Assembly (NCBI GenBank): GCA_009731375.1 | Contig: BJOX01000138.1 | Coordinates: 143,407-207,406, forward strand | From: Paulinella micropora | Taxonomy: Eukaryota > Cercozoa > Imbricatea > Euglyphida | Direction of reading: 5' to 3' | DNA length: 64,000 bases | The notes under the pieces: model-generated | Told to the model about the DNA's origin: nothing | Databases searched by the model: none | Seen by the model: the letters and a program-made list of their open reading frames with translations, nothing else | Position numbers and translations under genes: made by a program | Shown: one piece after another, positions 15,076-24,725 of the stretch | Numbering within the stretch: position 1 is the first letter of the stretch | Layout: each line of letters opens with the position of its first letter

Positions 15076-17583
15076 ATGTCTTCTAGGTCTGAAGAAGCAT
15101 ATTGGAATGAAGAAGGAGGAGAGAATGAGAGAACCCCAATAGACCAGGAGGATAACGTTGGCCCTCTTGGGGACGGGGGAGATCTGGCAGTGCCTTCCTA
15201 TGAAACAGGAGGACCAGAGGACCGACTGCTCGCCCCTGGGCGGATGGGAGAGTCGGAAGTCGAGAAGGAGAGGAGCGAGGAGGAAGCGAGGTTTGTGGCC
15301 GAATATGGCAATCTAAGTGAGAAGGAGTTTGAGGATAAAATAGGGAAGGATGAGGCCTATAAATGGCTATTCATTCCCCCAGAAATACGATGGGGAGATC
15401 CCTTGAGAAAGGAGGATATCTGTTACCCCCTCCCAAAACAAGCCCTGTCTCTTGCAAAATTCCTCAGAGACGACAGTGCACAGTTACAGGTGCAACATGT
15501 CTCATTTGGGGACAATATGTCTTTACTGGAGCTTCTCGACCTCACATGGAAAGTGTTCGAGTGTGCTATACTCTATGAGTACCAGTCTAACAAGACTGTC
15601 CTGCCATGGGATTCAAGAGCACTGGCTAGGTTGCTCGATCCTGGTCAGGATATCGAATCAATCAAAAGAGGGGAAGGGGAGTTTAAGTCCAGGAACGTCC
15701 GAGGACAGATTAATGTCATGGATATACCCCTGAGACTTATGGAGATCAAGTTGGTGGACTTGAATAAACTCCAACAAACCCCGATTTATGGCAGGGACCT
15801 TCACCCGGCCCTGAAAGAAATAGAAGGCGAAGCTGGAGGGGTGACGAAGATTAAGAAGTTGCATGCGGCCTTGCAGAAGGACGACGCATGGAAGAGGTGG
15901 GCTTTCACCAAGGATCATACGATCTTGGAGGGAACGGCCGCACCCGCCCTCACCAATAAAGCGGGAGAGAAGGAGTTGGCGGAGAAGGCTCTGTTCCTTC
16001 GGAAGGCTGCCGAGCTCATGTCTTTTTTTCATCATGCTCAAGACCTGCATATCAGGGAAAGAGCAGAGGAGAAAGAAAAGAAGGAGTTGGAGGCAAAGAT
16101 TGCATTGGCTAAGGCGACGGCTACGAGACAGGCACCTTCCTCTGGGCCTTTTATGTCTCCCCCTGGGTACGTCCCGTCAGCCCATACAGCCCCTCCTGCC
16201 CCTACGACTAGCTCAGCGCCTACCACTGTCATTGTCAACAATAATGACAAGAAGGACAGACAGGCTATCATTAACGCCTTCCAAAAATATACCAAGTCCG
16301 ATGCCACTGCTCTGACGCTGTTCGCAGAGACAGCGAGTCAGAAGGACACGGATGCGAACCTTCGAGACAAGCTCCGAAGAATTGATGCTTGTATGAAGCA
16401 GCATCCAACGGACGAAACACAGGAGTATGAGGCGTTGTCCACCTTGTTGGACCCATCAATCCTCACACAAGGATTTGATGTTGTGGAATACAAGGCGTTG
16501 CGAGCGGTAGAGGTGTCGGCTAGGAGAGCAGCCTCAGACCTGCAGTGCACGGTGCCAGTTGCCGTCCTCTTGCAATACTTTAAAACTCATGGGTATCAGC
16601 ATCTGTGTACTGGTACTTTGATTGGGTTTGAGATTTTTCAAGAGGTGAACGAAGGGCTGGGCATTAGCGCGAGGTTGGCAGCGATCCTCACTGAGGTCAG
16701 CGCCAAGTACGGGCTCTTTTATAGCCGGAAGTCTATCATTTTGTACTTCCTGAGTGCTTTGCGTGCACGACACCCGAGCAAGCTCGCAAGGATCATACAG
16801 TCCTGTCCGACCTTCGCGGCGGTGAAGACGGCGGATTTTTCAGAAACGAATATATACGAGAGGGCCGTAGCGGCTGTTCAGCCGAGCGACCTGTATAGGG
16901 AGGTGCTCGAAGCGTGTTCCGACTTGGACACGGCCACCGAGTCATTCTCCAGTGCCGCGACACAAGGGGTTGGAGGTGCTCAAGCAGCACATACAACTCG
17001 GTCGGCGGGTCAAAAGAGGGGGAGAGACGAGCCGACGCCGTGCTACCGCTATTTTTCATATATGGCGTGTAAGAATGAGGCGAAGCATGGAGTAGGCACC
17101 TGTCCACACAGTCATGACTCTGACGATGACAGGATGCGAAATATCTTCCTGAGAGAACTCAAAGGCTCAAAAAAGGAGCAGGCCTTATACAGAGTTTACA
17201 AGAAGGAGTTGGTGGAGAGGAGGTGGAATGCAAATATGGTCGCGGACGGAGAGTTCCGGGAGGCCATCATTTCCTTCCTTGAGAAGATGAAGAGAAAGGA
17301 GGAGAAAGAAGCAGCGGGCCGACAAGCGGCGCCGACTAGAGGAGGAGAGACGAGAGGAGCGTCACGAGGGTCCCGAGGGACACCAAGAGGATGGGCACCA
17401 AGAGGTCGGGGCTATCGGGGAAGGGGAGGCCGGACCCCAGCGCGCCCTCCCAGAGGACACGGATACTGGAATTATAGCTCCAGTTCCAGCTCCAACTACC
17501 CCCAGCAAGCTTATACCGCTGCGGAGGGGGGACGTCAAGACGAAGACACTGGCTCAGGTGAGCGTGTTGAAGTCCTAGAATGA
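15076..17583 (+). CDS. gag: Gag-like protein of gypsy element 1
   Basis: 835 residues from ATG to TGA. Acidic N-terminus, a helical central region (about residues 380-620), then a Cys/His cluster C656-x8-C665-x10-C676-x3-H680, resembling a CCCH zinc finger rather than the usual CCHC knuckle, and an RGG-rich tail (about 750-810) followed by a Ser/Tyr run. Role: capsid and RNA packaging. The stop is UGA followed by CGG, and the same frame stays open to 18057. A GTGAGC donor at 17558 and a CAG acceptor ending at 17650 bound a 93-base in-frame segment holding the UGA. Confidence 0.8.
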   Translation: MSSRSEEAYWNEEGGENERTPIDQEDNVGPLGDGGDLAVPSYETGGPEDRLLAPGRMGESEVEKERSEEEARFVAEYGNLSEKEFEDKIGKDEAYKWLFIPPEIRWGDPLRKEDICYPLPKQALSLAKFLRDDSAQLQVQHVSFGDNMSLLELLDLTWKVFECAILYEYQSNKTVLPWDSRALARLLDPGQDIESIKRGEGEFKSRNVRGQINVMDIPLRLMEIKLVDLNKLQQTPIYGRDLHPALKEIEGEAGGVTKIKKLHAALQKDDAWKRWAFTKDHTILEGTAAPALTNKAGEKELAEKALFLRKAAELMSFFHHAQDLHIRERAEEKEKKELEAKIALAKATATRQAPSSGPFMSPPGYVPSAHTAPPAPTTSSAPTTVIVNNNDKKDRQAIINAFQKYTKSDATALTLFAETASQKDTDANLRDKLRRIDACMKQHPTDETQEYEALSTLLDPSILTQGFDVVEYKALRAVEVSARRAASDLQCTVPVAVLLQYFKTHGYQHLCTGTLIGFEIFQEVNEGLGISARLAAILTEVSAKYGLFYSRKSIILYFLSALRARHPSKLARIIQSCPTFAAVKTADFSETNIYERAVAAVQPSDLYREVLEACSDLDTATESFSSAATQGVGGAQAAHTTRSAGQKRGRDEPTPCYRYFSYMACKNEAKHGVGTCPHSHDSDDDRMRNIFLRELKGSKKEQALYRVYKKELVERRWNANMVADGEFREAIISFLEKMKRKEEKEAAGRQAAPTRGGETRGASRGSRGTPRGWAPRGRGYRGRGGRTPARPPRGHGYWNYSSSSSSNYPQQAYTAAEGGRQDEDTGSGERVEVLE

Positions 17584-17846
17584 CGGGAGGAAAAGAGGGA
17601 GGAGGAGAAGAGAAAGAAGGAGATAAAAACTGTTCTTTTTAATCCGACAGTCACAGTTATGCCTACTGTTGCTGAACAGGATACGAACGGTTCCGTTCCT
17701 CCTAGACGTGAAGTTGAAGGCACACAGCCTCACAAGCCTCAAGGTAAGCATTTGCTAGTTCATCCTTCGAGAGCTAATATGATAAATGATGCGAATAGGA
17801 AGGCGAAGAAGGCGATGGAGGAGAGGAAGCCGCAACTGAAGGCTAG
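17584..17846 (+). other. Gag-pol linker with two candidate introns
   Basis: The gag frame remains open through here (REEKREEEKRKK... then MPTVAEQDTNG). Candidate intron 1 is 17558-17650 (93 bases, in frame). Candidate intron 2 is 17744-17862 (119 bases, donor GTAAGC, acceptor TACGAAG), which would switch exactly from the gag frame to the pol frame. Alternatives are UGA readthrough plus a -1 frameshift. Confidence 0.45.
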
Positions 17847-20800
17847 GTCTCCGCCTACGAAGAAGCAGCGGACCGTTTCCCGGCTCCAAAGGACGCAACC
17901 GTCTCTACGGAAGACAAGTGTACCTCTAGTGTACCGGACTCTGTCAAGCGGACACTTGAGATACCGAAAGCCCCGGAGACTCAAGAAGTTAAGTTGGAAG
18001 AAAAGAGGGAAGAACGGAAGGAGGACAAGGAACTTGAGCTTAGACTCAAAACCCTAGAACAAAAAATTCATGTGCTAGCGGCTAGTATACCTAGACCGGA
18101 CGCGCTATGCTACACTGACCTCTTTTGTGAAACTTTACAAACCACATTAAAAGTTGGTAATGATACGATGGCGAATATTAATATTGTCGGCCAGAAGTTT
18201 TTGAATAGTCACCGGACATGGGTTGACAAAAATATTAGAAAAACAAAGGGGACCCTAAAAGGGGTAGGCAGCCGTACGGAAATTACGTGCATCGTCACAT
18301 TAATTTTCAAATTGAAATCCGGTCGAGTATATCGTGCGGACCTCTATGTTGTCCCCGATTACCACGGTTCAATCCTGCTGTCGTATGACCAATGGGCTAC
18401 GATGGGGGCAGTGATCGATTGCGCCGCACGGCGAGTAATTTATGGAGTGAAGAATGGAGAGAAGGAGGATATTAATCCGATGACGGCTACTGACTCATGC
18501 GAGGCTTTTGAGCTGAGTCTAGCAACGGAGAGAAAAAGGTTGGCCTTCGTACATGAGGCAACTGAAGCCTATGTACACCCCTATGTCACAGTGCCGGACG
18601 AACTGTCCTGGACCGACAATTGGGAGACGGAGATGCAGGCGTATACGGTTACGATTCCCGCATGGGACAGAAAGTCTATTGATGACTTAGTCGTAGCGCG
18701 TAATGAGGAGATAATATGTGTTGCGAAACAGTGCCCGTCGTTGGCCAGATTCGCAGAAGGTGGTGGGGCAGATGTCCATATTACTAATGGCTACTGTTAC
18801 CACGCAAAGATGTCAGATGAAAAGAGAGAGGCGTTTGTGCCAAGGAGGAAGGGGCGTATCCCCGATACTCCAGAGGATGACATTAAAACTTTTATCACGA
18901 ACTTTTGGGGCGATGTGCCTACCTGGCCGCGCTCATTAACTGAAGTGAAAAAGTGTCTACGGACTCTATTTGAGAGTAACAAGCCGTATACTGTCATTCT
19001 GCCGTACAATGAGAAGGCGATATGGGCACAGGAGATAAGGGACCGGCTTATTGATCATCCTATACCGGTTCCCTCTCGCAAGCAACAGTTAGTGGTGGCT
19101 TGTCGACTCGGGTCTCGGGAGCAGAGCAGTGCATACAAGCGGAAGCTCAGAGCCCAGGACAAGTTGAAATTGATACCTCAAGCTTTCACATGCTTTGATG
19201 GTTTCTACACCCGTAAGGCTCCGATACAATACGCGAACCTTATTGATATGCTTGTCGGACTCGGTCATGATGATGAGCCGGACACAGTCACGTATGAACG
19301 GACGGGACTGGACGATTTGTCCGAGGAAGATTTGAGTTTGGAGGAGGACTTAGCGCCCCTCAAAGAACATAAGAAGATGTCGGAGGAAGATTTCCAAGCG
19401 GCGGCGCGGAAAATTTTACAAGAAGGAGTGGGTACGGAGAGAGAGAAGGAGCTTCTCAAAGCTAAGATGGAGGCGTACAGAGAAATTTTCGACCCTCTTC
19501 GGGCAGGTGGTGTAAAGTCAGAGGACTTCACTGCTGTCATTTACAAGATACCGGGTGCGGAGCCATCTCCGGCACCGCGGAGGGCAAATTTGAGCATACA
19601 TGAGGCGAAGATAGCGGAGGAGAACGTGAGACAGTTGCTCAATGAGGACTTTATTGAGAGATCTACATCTCCAATTGTCTCTCAACCGAAAATCGTCCCC
19701 AAGCCAGGAGGAGAATGGCGTTTGACGATCAATTATGCCCGTGTGAATAAGGTGCTAGAGGAAGAGAGAAATCCTCTGCCGACCTTAGAAGAGGGCAGAA
19801 GAGTGCTGCGGAATGCTAAATTCTATTCGGTCATTGACCTTAAGAACGGCTTCTGGCAGATACCACTGGACGAGAAATCCAGATGGCTGACTGCATTCGT
19901 GGTTGGTATGGAAATATACCAGTGGAAGGTGCTTCCGATGGGACTCAAACAGGCCCCGGGGCTCTTTCAGAAGGCGATGCAGAAGATGTTGAGTGGTCAA
20001 TATGACGACCAGTCGGAGGATGGTTTTATGAGAAGGAGAGGACAGAAGGCGGGAGAATATGCATTTTGTTACATCGATGACATTATCGTATACTCTAACA
20101 CAATGGAAGAGCATATCGATCACTTGTCAGATGTCTTCAGGCGCATCGGAGCTTTTGGCCTGAAATGCAACTTAAAGAAATGTCAGCTTGCAAAGACAAG
20201 TGTGACGTATTTGGGTTACGAGATTTCTCATAACAGAGTCTCGATATCGCGCGAGAAGAGGGAGGAGATCATGAGTAGACAGTTGCCAAAGAATCGCACA
20301 GAGTTACACTCTTTTCTTGCGATTGCACAGTACTACAGCCAGTTCATACCAGATTGGGGTGCAACTCGGGCTAAGTTGGAGAAGATGATTGATTTTGGAG
20401 ACTTTGAGAAGTGGGATGAGGAGGCTTTGCAGGCGTTTAATACGCTCAAAGATCTCATTTACAAAGATCCCAAGGACGGCGGATTAGTACTTATGATGCC
20501 CGACTTTACGAAGCCGTTCGTAGTCGACACGGATGCATCTAAGTTTGCGATTGGCGCGGTGCTGCAACAGGAAGATGAGGAGAAAAAGTTGCGCCCGATC
20601 ATGTTTATTAGTAGAAAGCTGTGTGCGGCGGAGCGAAATTACTGCACGCGACAGAGAGAGGCGTTGGCAGTAGTATGGGCTCTCAAGAGGCTCAGAGAAT
20701 ATCTATGGGGAGGACCTCTATTCACGGTTAGGACCGATCATCACAACCTTCTTTGGTTGATGAATCATGAACAAACCGGCCGTTTGGCGCGGTGGCAAGC

Positions 20801-22730
20801 TTTCTTGTCATGTTTCAATTTCACGATGGTCTATTTACCGGGAAAGCGAAACGTAGTCGCTGATAGCCTTTCTAGGCTAGAGTTTCAGTCGGAGGTGTCG
20901 GCTCTCGTATCATCAGTGGAAATGATAGATCTGTCCACGGACAAGGTGTACGAGGTAAGCCACATAGAGGCGATGCAGATGGCAAGAGGCGTTCGATATG
21001 ACCGCACGGGTCTACGATATAGTCCTCAAGGCCCGGATCATGGCATATGCTGTGAGGCGCATGTTCTCGAAGACGCTGAGTGGTCTTATGAGGCATACGA
21101 GAATGCGAAGGCGAATATAAAAGAGGAGGAGGAGACGACTGAGGTCTATACTGAACCTCCACAGGAAAATCGAAGCGAGCTTGATGAAGACCCGGAGAGG
21201 GTAGGAGTAAGGTTGGAGGACGGTACTATCCATATCGCCTCGCCTACCGCATGGAGGCAGCAGCAGGCGACGGATCCGGAGTTCAAGGAGCTCATAACGT
21301 TATACAAGAACCCTAATGAGCTTAAAAAGACTCCGCAGATCAAAGATCAAATGAAGGAGATGGCGTGGAGAGATGGGCTATTGTGGTACAAGGGCCAGCA
21401 TGGCAAATTTGCATCACAGCCTGACAAATGGACTCTCTGGGTACCGGAGAAGTTGAGGCGCTTCATATATGTTGCAGCCCATAACTGCCCCTTACTGGCA
21501 CATCCGGGTCGACAAAGAACTCATTGGTTCATAGCGAGGCGATTTTGGTGGAAAGGAATGAAGGAGGAGATAGACAGAGAAGTAGACGCATGTATCCCAT
21601 GCAAAACCACAAAGACGCCGTTGAAGGTGAATTTCGGCCTGATCGGTACATTCCCGTTACACGCCGGGATGTTTGAATTCTTACACATAGATCATGTGGG
21701 ACCTTTCCCCGAATCGGCCGAAGGGTACAAATACCTTCTTACTGCGATAGATCGAGCCACCAATTATGTCTGGGTTGTTCCTGTTAAGGACGTTACAGGC
21801 AAGACAACTGCGGAGGCTCTGATCGACAGGATCGTCTCGCAGATCGGAGTGCCTAGAAAGATATGTTCTGATCGAGGTTCTGACTTTAATAATGAAGTCA
21901 TCGACAGACTATCTAAGTACTACGGGATGAAATGGCAATATGTTACTGCCTATAACCCGAGAGCGAATGGCAAGATCGAGCGGGTACATAGACCTCTCAA
22001 AGCCTCGCTTAAGATGTACTGTATGAAGAAGGAGAATCAGAGAGCCTGGGTGGAGGCAGCACCTTCATTTGCCTTTGCAATGAACTGTCTACCCTCATCG
22101 GCATTAGGAGGAGCCAGGAGCTCAGTCTCGCCATATCAATTGGTTTACGGCCGAGAGCCTAATATCCCAACCTCGCTTCTGCATCCAAAGGACACTTGGG
22201 CAGATGAGGATGAGTTGTTCGGGATGAGGCTAAGAGCGAAGATGGAGGCGGAGCAAATAGTTGCGGCGCATAGGGAGGCGGAGCGCAGAAAGACTGATGC
22301 ACAAGGAGTGCGACAAGCGCACTTAGATCAAGTCCGTTTCCGGGTTGGGGATATTGTACTCCTGTACCATCCTCAAGTACCCAAGGGGGTTAGCTCTAAG
22401 CTGTTTACCCACTGGAAAGGGCCATACCAGATTATGGAGCAGATGGGACCTCTGAACTATAAGATCAGGGGTAGAGGGAAGGTGCAAATTGTGAATGTTC
22501 GAAGGCTGATCAAATATGACCCCTTCTTACTCGAGGATGAATCCGTTGAGGAGGCGTTGAAACGGATGAAGGAGGATTTCAAAGAGGTACCACCTATCAG
22601 TAAGGAGGATACCTTAGAGGAGGAGAATGCCTATCGGGCACCTGTCTCGGAGAAGGAGGAGACAGAGAAGGAGAGCAAGGAAGACTCAAACCGCAAAGCG
22701 CGGCGGGGACTCAGTCTAAGGCCCCCATAA
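17847..22730 (+). CDS. pol: Pol polyprotein of gypsy element 1
   Basis: Open from 17847 to TAA at 22730; no ATG lies before the protease, so it must be made as a fusion. Counting from 17994: protease-like region near residues 45-150 with LKVGND where LDTGND is expected; reverse transcriptase about 545-780 with YIDD at 693-696; RNase H about 840-960 (VDTDASKFAIGAVLQQ, TDHHNLLWL); integrase with a zinc-binding H-H-C-C region, then D1233, D1293 and E1329 (DD35E spacing); a GPY/F-like segment (HWKGPYQIME) about 1482. Copies RNA to DNA and inserts it. Confidence 0.9.
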   Translation, partial: VSAYEEAADRFPAPKDATVSTEDKCTSSVPDSVKRTLEIPKAPETQEVKLEEKREERKEDKELELRLKTLEQKIHVLAASIPRPDALCYTDLFCETLQTTLKVGNDTMANINIVGQKFLNSHRTWVDKNIRKTKGTLKGVGSRTEITCIVTLIFKLKSGRVYRADLYVVPDYHGSILLSYDQWATMGAVIDCAARRVIYGVKNGEKEDINPMTATDSCEAFELSLATERKRLAFVHEATEAYVHPYVTVPDELSWTDNWETEMQAYTVTIPAWDRKSIDDLVVARNEEIICVAKQCPSLARFAEGGGADVHITNGYCYHAKMSDEKREAFVPRRKGRIPDTPEDDIKTFITNFWGDVPTWPRSLTEVKKCLRTLFESNKPYTVILPYNEKAIWAQEIRDRLIDHPIPVPSRKQQLVVACRLGSREQSSAYKRKLRAQDKLKLIPQAFTCFDGFYTRKAPIQYANLIDMLVGLGHDDEPDTVTYERTGLDDLSEEDLSLEEDLAPLKEHKKMSEEDFQAAARKILQEGVGTEREKELLKAKMEAYREIFDPLRAGGVKSEDFTAVIYKIPGAEPSPAPRRANLSIHEAKIAEENVRQLLNEDFIERSTSPIVSQPKIVPKPGGEWRLTINYARVNKVLEEERNPLPTLEEGRRVLRNAKFYSVIDLKNGFWQIPLDEKSRWLTAFVVGMEIYQWKVLPMGLKQAPGLFQKAMQKMLSGQYDDQSEDGFMRRRGQKAGEYAFCYIDDIIVYSNTMEEHIDHLSDVFRRIGAFGLKCNLKKCQLAKTSVTYLGYEISHNRVSISREKREEIMSRQLPKNRTELHSFLAIAQYYSQFIPDWGATRAKLEKMIDFGDFEKWDEEALQAFNTLKDLIYKDPKDGGLVLMMPDFTKPFVVDTDASKFAIGAVLQQEDEEKKLRPIMFISRKLCAAERNYCTRQREALAVVWALKRLREYLWGGPLFTVRTDHHNLLWLMNHEQTGRLARWQAFLSCFNFTMVYLPGKRNVVADSLSRLEFQSEVSALVSSVEMIDLSTDKVYEVSHIEAMQMARGVRYDRTGLRYSPQGPDHGICCEAHVLEDAEWSYEAYENAKANIKEEEETTEVYTEPPQENRSELDEDPERVGVRLEDGTIHIASPTAWRQQQATDPEFKELITLYKNPNELKKTPQIKDQMKEMAWRDGLLWYKGQHGKFASQPDKWTLWVPEKLRRFIYVAAHNCPLLAHPGRQRTHWFIARRFWWKGMKEEIDREVDACIPCKTTKTPLKVNFGLIGTFPLHAGMFEFLHIDHVGPFPESAEGYKYLLTAIDRATNYVWVVPVKDVTGKTTAEALIDRIVSQIGVPRKICSDRGSDFNNEVIDRLSKYYGMKWQYVTAYNPRANGKIERVHRPLKASLKMYCMKKENQRAWVEAAPSFAFAMNCLPSSALGGARSSVSPYQLVYGREPNIPTSLLHPKDTWADEDELFGMRLRAKMEAEQIVAAHREAERRKTDAQGVRQAHLDQVRFRVGDIVLLYHPQVPKGVSSKLFTHWKGPYQIMEQMGPLNYKIRGRGKVQIVNVRRLIKYDPFLLEDESVEEALKRMKEDFKEVPPISKEDTLEEENAYRAPVSEKEETEKESKEDSNRKARRGLSLRPP

Positions 22731-23368
22731 TCCGCGGCGGTACAAAGGAGAAGTTCACGGAGGCTCAGAGGAGGAGAGCGCAAAATGACCTTATCTTCGG
22801 CCAACCGAGGAAGGTGGCGAGATCGACGCGAGCGACGGATGTCCATGGAGGAGAAGAGAAGGACACTAACCCAAACGCGGGTAATGTTGCGACCATCAAG
22901 TGGGTCCGAGACGCTTTTTATCTGTTGAGACCGGCAGAATCTCATGTTGCCGATGACACTCTCTCAGATCTTTATCTCATGCGAGCTGTGGCGGTCCCGC
23001 AGACTACACGGGCAGCGCGGATATCGAAGAGATCCTCAGCAGCAAAAACGATACAACCGGTACTCCATTTCTGGAGAAGCATGGACCCTGTTGAGGATCC
23101 AAAAGCTAGACAATATTTACCAGTATACAAAGACGCGAAAGATCTCGAGACTTGGGATGATACTATTACCCCTCGAGACAAAGACCACACTGCGTGGACT
23201 ATTCAGTCACTACCTAGGGGAGTGCTTGACATTCCTTTTGACTTATTATTGGGCGCCATCCCTAACAAAATATGGGACATTCTTGAGGAGTCAAAGTTTG
23301 ACTTGACTTTGTTGGCGGCCCGCCACCTGGCAAAGGGGTTCGCGCAAGGCGACGAAGGCAGTAAGTGA
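22604..23368 (+). CDS. Third reading frame of gypsy element 1, unknown function
   Basis: Open from 22604 to TGA at 23368 and overlaps the pol end by 127 bases in the -1 frame. No ATG occurs near its beginning (first in-frame Met about 22978), so a -1 frameshift or spliced message is likely. Contains VLDIPFDLLLGAIPNKIWDI. No membrane segment, signal peptide or recognised domain; not an evident envelope protein. Confidence 0.5.
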   Translation, partial: GGYLRGGECLSGTCLGEGGDREGEQGRLKPQSAAGTQSKAPIIRGGTKEKFTEAQRRRAQNDLIFGQPRKVARSTRATDVHGGEEKDTNPNAGNVATIKWVRDAFYLLRPAESHVADDTLSDLYLMRAVAVPQTTRAARISKRSSAAKTIQPVLHFWRSMDPVEDPKARQYLPVYKDAKDLETWDDTITPRDKDHTAWTIQSLPRGVLDIPFDLLLGAIPNKIWDILEESKFDLTLLAARHLAKGFAQGDEGSK

Positions 23369-23924
23369 TATTTTTTTCTTTTATCACGCGTCGGACATTG
23401 AAAGCTGCATGTGGATTAATCTCATAGTGCCCATGTCAGATCATGTCTTATTAAAATATTTTTATACCATTGTTGTTACTTGGCATTTTTATCGCAACAT
23501 ATGAGTGCGAAGGTTAATCGGCAAATGGATACGACACCGTAGAAGGGGATCGCTTGTGAGTTTAGCGATGGTGTTCCTGGTACGACCCTGCTTCAAGTAT
23601 CCAGGGTGATGTTCTCAATAAATGTTCTCATAGTAGACATATTAAATATTTTTTCTTTGGATATACTTAATATCGTCATACCAGCACGGTCCGTCTCTAC
23701 TTGTGTCGGTTTATCGCATGGTCGTGTTCACTCACACCGGCTTTGGATATAGTTATTAGGACTGGCCCCCTAGTACTATATTAAGGTAACTGATTGAAAA
23801 CAAGGGTATGTTATTAAAAGACAATGTATTTACTGATCGGAAGTGTTTTTAGAGAAGGAGAAAAAATTATAATGATGCTTTTATTTCAATAGTAATACTA
23901 TTTGTTCTTGACATACTACTGCTA
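23369..23924. other. Noncoding 3' flank of gypsy element 1
   Basis: AT-rich, without reading frames. A 3' LTR would be expected here; no partner upstream was recognised. Confidence 0.4.
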
Positions 23925-24235
23925 CTGCAAGTATTCCTTCTCTTACTACTACTACACTACTCTTCCTACTAACTACTACTATTCCTCCCACTACTCCTAC
24001 TACTACTACACTGCTACTACTACGAAAACTAATGCTCCTACATCAGTCTACTAATCCTCCTACTCTACTACTACACTTACTACTACTACACTGCTACTAC
24101 TACAAAAACTAATGCTCCTACACCAGTCTACTAATCCTCCTACTCTACTACTAAACTTACTACTACTACTACTGCTACTACTCCCAACACACACACACAC
24201 CAACTACTACTGCTACTACTGATTCTACTATTTTA
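23925..24235. repeat. ACT trinucleotide array with a long tandem unit
   Basis: CTACTACT-type repeat. A stretch of about 85 bases containing AACTAATGCTCCTACA is present twice in tandem. Confidence 0.85.
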
Positions 24236-24575
24236 TAATTATTAAATTATAAATGTAATTTGACCATAGGCTGAATAACATCAATAACATATTTATTCCT
24301 TACTGTATTTGAAATGTCACCTTTATCAACTACCAGCGCACTGACTGTATTAATATAAACACAACTCCAAAGCAGTATTAGTTTGACTCTTGAATCATAT
24401 TAATACAGTTATAAAATTTACATTTGTAACAAAATAAAGCCGCGGTCTTTATATCAATTTCGATCTAATAAACAAAAAAAACAGGCCGATTCGACTATGA
24501 TATATGTACACGCTGGGTTATCAGTGTGCTACTGCTGAGTGAAAGCGTAACGGTTATGAATTCGAAATTTTCCAT

Positions 24576-24725
24576 TAATATATTAATTAGGTTAGACAGT
24601 ACGACCCGGCAATGTATTATGTAATGCGTGTCGTAAGAGCCATTACTTGTGTCCAGCCTAACTCGTACTCGCTCTTTGTCTTGGCGCGTTCTTCTAATAA
24701 AGTTTAAACTGCATACGATAGTATT
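24576..24725. repeat. Dispersed repeat, copy A1
   Basis: Similar over about 145 bases to 54944-55090, both starting ATTAATATATTAATTAGGTT and both containing an AATAAAGTTT near the end. Could be a solo LTR or part of one. Confidence 0.65.

Larger units (their letters stand above)
15076..23368 (+). mobile_element. Ty3/gypsy-type LTR retrotransposon, element 1
   Basis: Gag, protease, reverse transcriptase, RNase H and integrase occur in that order, which defines the Ty3/gypsy type. A third reading frame follows integrase. Coding parts are long and unbroken, so the copy looks young, but the protease has lost its catalytic Asp. The three frames are offset by -1 each time (frames 1, 0 and 2). LTR borders were not identified. 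Confidence 0.85.

Noticed and set aside
22604-23368. Envelope gene of a retrovirus-like element
   Set aside because: No signal peptide or membrane segment; position alone is not enough.
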